NCBI RefSeq assembly: GCF_032854445.1
Contig: NC_088304.1
Span: 1,240,001 to 1,304,000, forward strand
DNA length: 64,000 nt
Source: Liolophura sinensis
Taxonomy: Eukaryota; Mollusca; Polyplacophora; Chitonida; Chitonidae
Direction of reading: 5' to 3'
The notes under the pieces are model-generated. The model was not told the origin of the DNA, made no database searches, and was given only the letters and a program-made list of their open reading frames with translations. Shown one piece after another: positions 58,798 through 64,000 of this stretch. How positions within the stretch are numbered: position 1 is the stretch's first letter; every line of letters starts with the position of its first letter. Both the position numbers and the translations under genes were made by a program.

Positions 58798-59424
58798 TCA
58801 GATTTCTATTGATGTTTCTTCGTTTTCGTTTCCGTGAAAAACTGTTAAGAAAGTCTGGCTGCTTGGCCCCATGGTTTGTAACTGGGTGCCCTGCTTTTCC
58901 ATATCATCATACTGCTCATCGTCCAGTGGGGTCACTTTGGGGTTTGGCCGTACGCTCATACGCAGACTGGTCAAACTGGCAGTCCTTTTGGTCACCCAGT
59001 CGGTCAGCGTCTCCTCTTTGGGGCGCTCCTCTATGACCTGGATGACCGCCGATCGCAAAATCCGTGGAAGTTTGTCCACAGGTGGCTCAGCGACTAATGC
59101 ATCACGGAAAGTGCCGATGATTCGGCTGCACTCAGAGGCCTTGACTTTGTAGCACAGTTCCTCGAGTTCTAATCTTTCCAGCTGAGGAATTTCAAATGTT
59201 TTGGGAGAGGGCGTTGATGCCAGCCAGCTGTAATCGACAGCGCTTGCGCTTTGTTGTTTCTCCTCCCGGTCACGCGCCATGTAGTACTCTTCCAGCTCCT
59301 TGATTCGGAAGTCAAGTTCTGTCATAAGCGAATCACACACGACACTCTGCTGATCCTTCTCGTGTGTGCGGTAAGGAGTGGTGTAGTCCGCCACCCACTG
59401 ACGCAGCCGCGACACAAATGGCAT
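58798..59424 (-). CDS. RD3: RD3 (retinal degeneration 3) family protein
   Basis: A single uninterrupted 208-residue frame; the open frame extends 18 nt upstream to a TTG, but the first ATG (59424-59422) gives MPFVSRLRQW, aligning with the MSLISWLRW-like start of vertebrate RD3. The family hallmark VDYSWLAST is at residues 63-71. It is followed by a helix with QLERLELEELCYKVKASECS (about 81-100) and a four-helix-bundle-like core to about residue 140 (LPRILRSAVIQVIEE). A polar, probably disordered tail follows. Length is close to the roughly 195 residues of human RD3. RD3 binds and inhibits membrane guanylate cyclases and helps their trafficking in vertebrate photoreceptors; the role of an invertebrate homologue is inference. 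RD3 versus RD3L cannot be decided. It is convergent with the RAMA-like gene. Confidence 0.9.
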   Translation of the reverse strand: MPFVSRLRQWVADYTTPYRTHEKDQQSVVCDSLMTELDFRIKELEEYYMARDREEKQQSASAVDYSWLASTPSPKTFEIPQLERLELEELCYKVKASECSRIIGTFRDALVAEPPVDKLPRILRSAVIQVIEERPKEETLTDWVTKRTASLTSLRMSVRPNPKVTPLDDEQYDDMEKQGTQLQTMGPSSQTFLTVFHGNENEETSIEI

Positions 59425-60515
59425 TGCGGATCGAATGTTCAAACAAGAGCCAGGTTAAAGTAAGATAGTATCCAGTCACAGACGTGGTTTCATACAACTA
59501 CCAATAGCTGTTCAAATCACCACGACTGTTACTGTCCAAACATAAGTTTTGGTTAATTATCATGACAAAATCATGGTGACTCAACACATGGATGGCATCA
59601 GTGACCAAAACTACTGGTCAGTCGTATCATGTTGGCTTCAACTGTCCAGAACGATATTGGGTAAAAGTATGACTAGTAGAATTTGTCCAAGGCTTGCTGA
59701 TGATAATGTCACTTTGGGAGCGTGCTGAAGTGATCTAAGCAGTGTAATGACCAGTATAAGATGTGATCAGTTGTCATCTGGTCATGCTGGTTCCAGGCCG
59801 CCAAAGTAGATCTGTAGACAGTCAGCTGGCATATATCTGCAGTGGAAACAGGCCTCTAGTTAGTATGGCTTAGTGGTATTTCATTTATAAATAGTTCAGG
59901 TAAAATCACAAAGTTTCTTTATGGACACCAATTTCTGATTTATTTTTACAAATGTTTTCATGTACATTCTAACAATGTAACTTTGTGATGTTACTCTGTC
60001 AACTTGTAAGTGCCTTTAAGGAACAAAGTTCAGGTAACATCGGAATTTACTGAATTCAAGAGCAGCATTCTTCATGCTGGATCATTTTGACCAGTAAAAT
60101 CAAACTTTTTGAATTAAATATTGAAGCAATTATGATTGTCAATCATACATCGACTACATACAGTCAGGAGGTCTGTGTGTTTGATTTATTTGCATGGATT
60201 ATTTGAAAGTAATAACTTAAACAAAAGAGCTACATGCACAAAATGTGGCAGAGTGTATTGATATACATTGTACTATAAATACTGTAAGTATTTCATCGAA
60301 ACTTTGATAGGTAAAAGTGCACTTTCAGAAGCATATGAATTAAGCCATGAAGATCAATACTTTTGATGCAAACACTTCTGTTTATATTTCTTATAACATA
60401 TCATTAAAAATTCACAAAAAAACCCCTAAGTGGCACTGTAAGGTAACTGAATCCATTAGAATCAAGTATAAATGTACTTGTTGTGTTAAATGCGCTTTAG
60501 GTGAAATACAGTAGC
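59425..60515. other. 5' flank of RD3, nothing recognised
   Basis: Unique AT-rich sequence. A non-coding first exon and promoter for the minus-strand RD3 gene may lie here, but I see no clear signals. Confidence 0.4.
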
Positions 60516-60692
60516 CAGGTATCTCATCAGCCAGGCATCTCATCAGCCAGGTATCTCATCAGCCAGGTATCTCATCAGCCAGGCATCTCATCAGCCAGCT
60601 ATCTCATCAGCCAGCTATCTCAGTAGCCAGCTATCTCATCTGCCAGCTATCTCATCTGCCAGCTATCTCATCTGCCAGCTATCTCATCTGCC
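60516..60692 (+). repeat. 16-bp minisatellite, 11 copies
   Basis: Tandem agccaggtatctcatc grading into tgccagctatctcatc. The early and late halves use different variants, showing step-by-step spread. Confidence 0.93.
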
Positions 60693-60699
60693 TTACTGG

Positions 60700-60800
60700 C
60701 AAAATTAGCAAGAGCTGGATTTGAACCTGAAACCTGACCCTGAGAGCTGGTGGACTTCTGACAGCAGCCATTACTTCCCTTAACCAGCAAAGATCTCTTA
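60700..60800 (+). mobile_element. Possible tRNA-derived SINE remnant
   Basis: Contains ggatttgaacctgaaacctg, a B-box-like stretch, then gtggacttctgacagcagcc. No tRNA fold was found. Weak evidence. Confidence 0.3.
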
Positions 60801-60840
60801 CCAACTTAACTTTATTTCATTGTCTACATGCTGAAGGTAT

Positions 60841-60992
60841 TGAGCGTGACAAATGACAGTAGGTGTATTATATGTGACAAATGACAGTAGGTGTATTATA
60901 TGTGACAAATGATAGTAGGTGTATTATATGTGACAAATGACAGTAGGTGTATTATATGTGACAAATGACAGTAGGTGTATTATATGTGACAA
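60841..60992 (+). repeat. 28-bp minisatellite, five copies
   Basis: Tandem tgacaaatgacagtaggtgt plus attatatg, nearly identical copies. Confidence 0.95.
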
Positions 60993-61283
60993 AACGATTC
61001 ATCAGAGATGGTACATTAATTTCACCCTCATCACTAATTTGTGTATGTTGACAGTTATCCTATCATCAGTAATAATAAAGGTTGTTTGTTTCTGAAAATA
61101 AAACCTTCCAGTGAAGGAAATGAACCATGACATAAAGTGGTGGTTAATCAATTGAATGAATGCTATATCCTGAACAATTTTTTATTTTTATTTTGCTGCA
61201 AATAGCAGTGACAAACAAAAGCTCTAGTATATTTTCTACTGCCTGCGAATTTCACAGTTATTATTTGTCTGCATTAGTACTGG

Positions 61284-62790
61284 CTACATCAGTGGTAGTG
61301 ATTACATCTGATACAGTCTCTAATCTGACATCAGTGGTAGTGATTACATCTGATACAGTCTTTAATCTGACATCAGCAGAAGTGATTACATTTGATACAG
61401 TCTTTAATCTGATGTCAGTGGTAGTGATTACATTTGATACTGTCTTTATTCTGACATCAGCAGAAGTGATTACATTTGATACAGCCTTTAATCTGATGTC
61501 AGTGGTGATGGTTACATTTGATACAGCCTATAATCTGACATCAGTGGTAGTGATTACATTTTTGATACAGTCTTTAATCTGATGTCAGTGGTAGTGATTA
61601 CATTTTTGATACAGTCTTTAATCTGACATCAGTGGTAGTGATTACATTTGATACAGCCTTTAATCTGACATCAGTGGTGATGGTTACATTTGATACAGCC
61701 TTTAATCTGACATCAGTGGTAGTGATTACATTTGATACAGCCTTTAATCTGACATCAGTGGTGATGGTTACATTGATACAGCCTTTAATCTGATGTCAGT
61801 GGTAGTGATTACATTTGATACTGCCTTTATTCTGACATCAGCAGAAGTGATTACATTTGGTACAGTCTTTAATCTGATGTCAGTGGTAGTGATTACATTT
61901 GATACTGTCTTTATTCTGACATCAGCAGTAGTGATTACATTTGATACAGCCTTTAATCTGACGTCAGTGGTGATGGTTACATTTGATACTGCCTTTATTC
62001 TGACATCAGCAGTAGTGATTACATTTGGTACAGTCTTTAATCTGATGTCAGTGGTAGTGATTACATTTGATACTGTCTTTATTCTGACATCAGCAGTAGT
62101 GATTACATTTGATACAGCCTTTAATCTGATGTCAGTGGTAGTGATTACATTTGATACTGCCTTTATTCTGACATCAGCAGTAGTGATTACATTTTTGATA
62201 CAGTGTTTAATCTGACATCAGTGGTAGTGATTACATTTGATACTGTCTTTAATTTGACATCAGTGTTAGTGATTACATTTGATACTGTCTTTAATCTGAC
62301 ATCAGTGGTAGTGATTACATCTGAAACAGTCTTTAATCTGACATCAATGGTGATGGTTACATTTGATACAGCCTTTAATCTGACATCAGTGGTGATGGTT
62401 ACATTTGATACTGCCTTTAATCTGATGTCAGTTGTGATGATTACATCTGATACAGTCTTTAATCTAACATCAGTGGTGATGATTACATTTGATACAGCCT
62501 TTATTCTGACATCAGCAGTAGTGATTACATTTTTGATACAGTCTTTAATCTGACCAGTTGTGATGATTACATCTGATAGTCTTTAATCTAACATCAGTGG
62601 TGATGGTTACATTTGATATAATCTTTAATCTGACATCAGTGGTGATGATTACATTTGATATAATCTTTAATCTGACATCAGTGGTAGTGATTACATTGAC
62701 ATCAGCAGTAGTGATTACATTTGATACTGTCTTTAATCTGACATCATTGGTAGTGATTACATTTGATACTGTCTTTAATTTAACGCCTGC
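61284..62790 (+). repeat. 42-bp minisatellite, about 36 copies, ORF-generating
   Basis: The unit is ctgacatcagtggtagtgat, tacatttgatacagccttta, at. As 42 is a multiple of 3, it gives + strand frames of 66-140 codons with a 14-residue period (TSVVVITFDTVFNL). One-base insertions in the T run (tttttgatac at 61559, 61603, 62191, 62530) break the frame repeatedly. Variants alternate in blocks (acatcagcagtagtg versus tgtcagtggtagtg), which suggests an 84-bp or larger unit. Confidence 0.95.
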
Positions 62791-63559
62791 ATTATGATGA
62801 GCCGGGAAGGGAATATTAGTCTGCATGACATCAATGAAATGTCATCAGGGTCCTACTGCCTGGCATTGTCAGGATTGTTTGCTGGGTGTCCATTGTCAGA
62901 TTTGACCTAAATTCCTCGACCCAGAATTGATCTGATAAAGGTGGTTTAAGGGTTGCTTGGAAAATAGGATGATATAGGAAAGTTTCAGCGCCAAATCTAA
63001 TGTTTTAGTATCTTTATTTACCTCTAGTAGTGGACTTATTGTAGATGTGTTGTCTGTTATTTATTTCTGCCTTTGAAGTGATGATTTGTGGGTAGATTTG
63101 TTACATAGCACTCAGCCAGTTATTTAAAGAATTAAACTGGTCAATCCAGCTTGGACCTGAGTTGCCAGCATTAGGTTGGGCAAGGTGCCAACCTATGCCC
63201 ACTTATGCATGTGGTCAGTTCCCCCTGATGGATGCTACATTCAGATTGTTTTTCATTCCTTCAGTTGTCGAACAAATAGTTAAAAACTTAAAGGACAGTG
63301 CCATTCTTATCACAATAAGAAATGGCCATCCTAGGGAATGTATGAGGAGAACAAAAGGTATTACGAGACATTAACCAATCATAATAGAGGCTTAGTTCCA
63401 TATTGTGATGGGAGCCACAGTAAAAAATTCACTGATGACGCGTCACTTTGATGTCTTAACTGATCAAAATGATTTGTTGTAAGATTGATCCTTAATTGAT
63501 TGCTGTTGATTGTTTAGCTGAGTGAATACTGTTTATATATCAATGCAGGCTACGAGATA
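62791..63559. other. No gene recognised
   Basis: Unique sequence between the 42-bp array and the terminal SINE-like fragment. A 70-codon frame at 63162-63374 has no recognisable features. Confidence 0.45.
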
Positions 63560-63629
63560 TACATACACTGTATAGCAATGGTCCTGTCCAATCAAAACCA
63601 TCTATGTCACATCATAATGGCAAACTAAA

Positions 63630-63705
63630 TTAATGTTTTCTCCCACCATAATACCGTTGTATAAGTGAAACATTCTTAAGTATGGCTTGAAACGACAATG
63701 AAAAC
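63630..63705 (+). mobile_element. SINE-like fragment
   Basis: ctcccaccataataccgttg, tataagtgaaacattcttaa, gtatggcttgaaacgaca match the 3' half of the SINE-like family. Confidence 0.5.
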
Positions 63706-63714
63706 ACCCTCCTG

Positions 63715-63797
63715 TAATCAACGACCATCCTGTGATCAATCACTGTCTTGTGATCAATCACTGTTTTGTGATCAATCACCGTCCAGTGATCAATAGA
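63715..63797 (+). repeat. 18-bp minisatellite, four to five copies
   Basis: Tandem tgtgatcaatcactgtct-type units directly after the SINE-like fragment. Confidence 0.85.
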
Positions 63798-64000
63798 ACT
63801 ATCAGAATCAGGCAGAATTTTGTCGTGGGTAAAATTTTAGGTCAAATACTTGACTTCATTGGTGGTATTCAAGAATTATTTCGCAGATTTATGGTTGTAG
63901 GAAACCTGGCTTAATACAGGGAAGGAAACCACCGCTGGCCCTTTTTCAGATTCCTGATACTGACATACAAACTGGCCGTCAACATTCTTTTAGCATGGTA

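Noticed and set aside
58626-59152. + strand ORFs across the RD3 locus
   Set aside because: They are antisense shadows of the well-supported minus-strand RD3 frame.
59425-59442. Upstream TTG as the RD3 start
   Set aside because: It would add six residues with a non-ATG start; the ATG at 59424 aligns with the usual RD3 N-terminus.
61160-62553. ORFs of 116-140 codons in the 42-bp array
   Set aside because: Hydrophobic 14-residue repeats come from the minisatellite, and frequent single-T insertions break the frame.

Overview
The window is animal genomic DNA. It shows spliced genes with GT-AG introns, the metazoan gene families pelota (PELO) and RD3, and several copies of a short retroposon-like repeat ending in a gagtatggcgtaaaac / (AAAT)n tail. 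I associate such tails with mollusc genomes, so a lophotrochozoan, probably a marine mollusc, is my best inference. No species can be fixed from sequence alone. By my estimate a little under half of the 64 kb is tandem repeat, and much of that lies inside introns.

Layout. (1) 1-11960 is a 72-bp satellite array of about 166 monomers. It lies upstream of, and probably inside an intron of, a PELO homologue whose last five exons follow (12285-15973, + strand). The first visible PELO exon is followed by about 11 tandem copies of its own 3' end plus its 5' splice site (12404-13515). Further arrays follow at 16655-17395 (about 35 bp) and 20211-25345 (67 bp, with a 1667-bp higher-order repeat). (2) 27581-33961, + strand, is an intact six-exon gene for a 241-residue single-pass membrane protein that I do not recognise, with a cluster of cAMP-response-element palindromes just upstream. 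(3) 36970-52107, + strand, is a gene of at least ten exons for a coiled-coil, Ser-rich protein whose C-terminal exons look like a RAMA domain, as in ANKRD31. Its introns hold a 57-bp-arm hairpin, an inverted repeat pair around a 23-nt exon, a 30-bp array with long ORFs on both strands, and a 3.3-kb chain of related 27-, 77- and 91-bp arrays. (4) 58798-59424, minus strand, is an intact RD3 homologue. (5) 59.4-64 kb holds only minisatellites and unannotated DNA.

PELO and the RAMA-like gene both carry 1-bp frame breaks in otherwise well-conserved exons, while the membrane-protein gene and RD3 are clean. Base-calling or assembly error near repeats and genuine decay cannot be separated from this sequence alone. 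The four genes show no obvious shared pathway: PELO acts in ribosome rescue, RD3 in guanylate-cyclase control, and the RAMA-like protein may be meiotic if it is ANKRD31-like.
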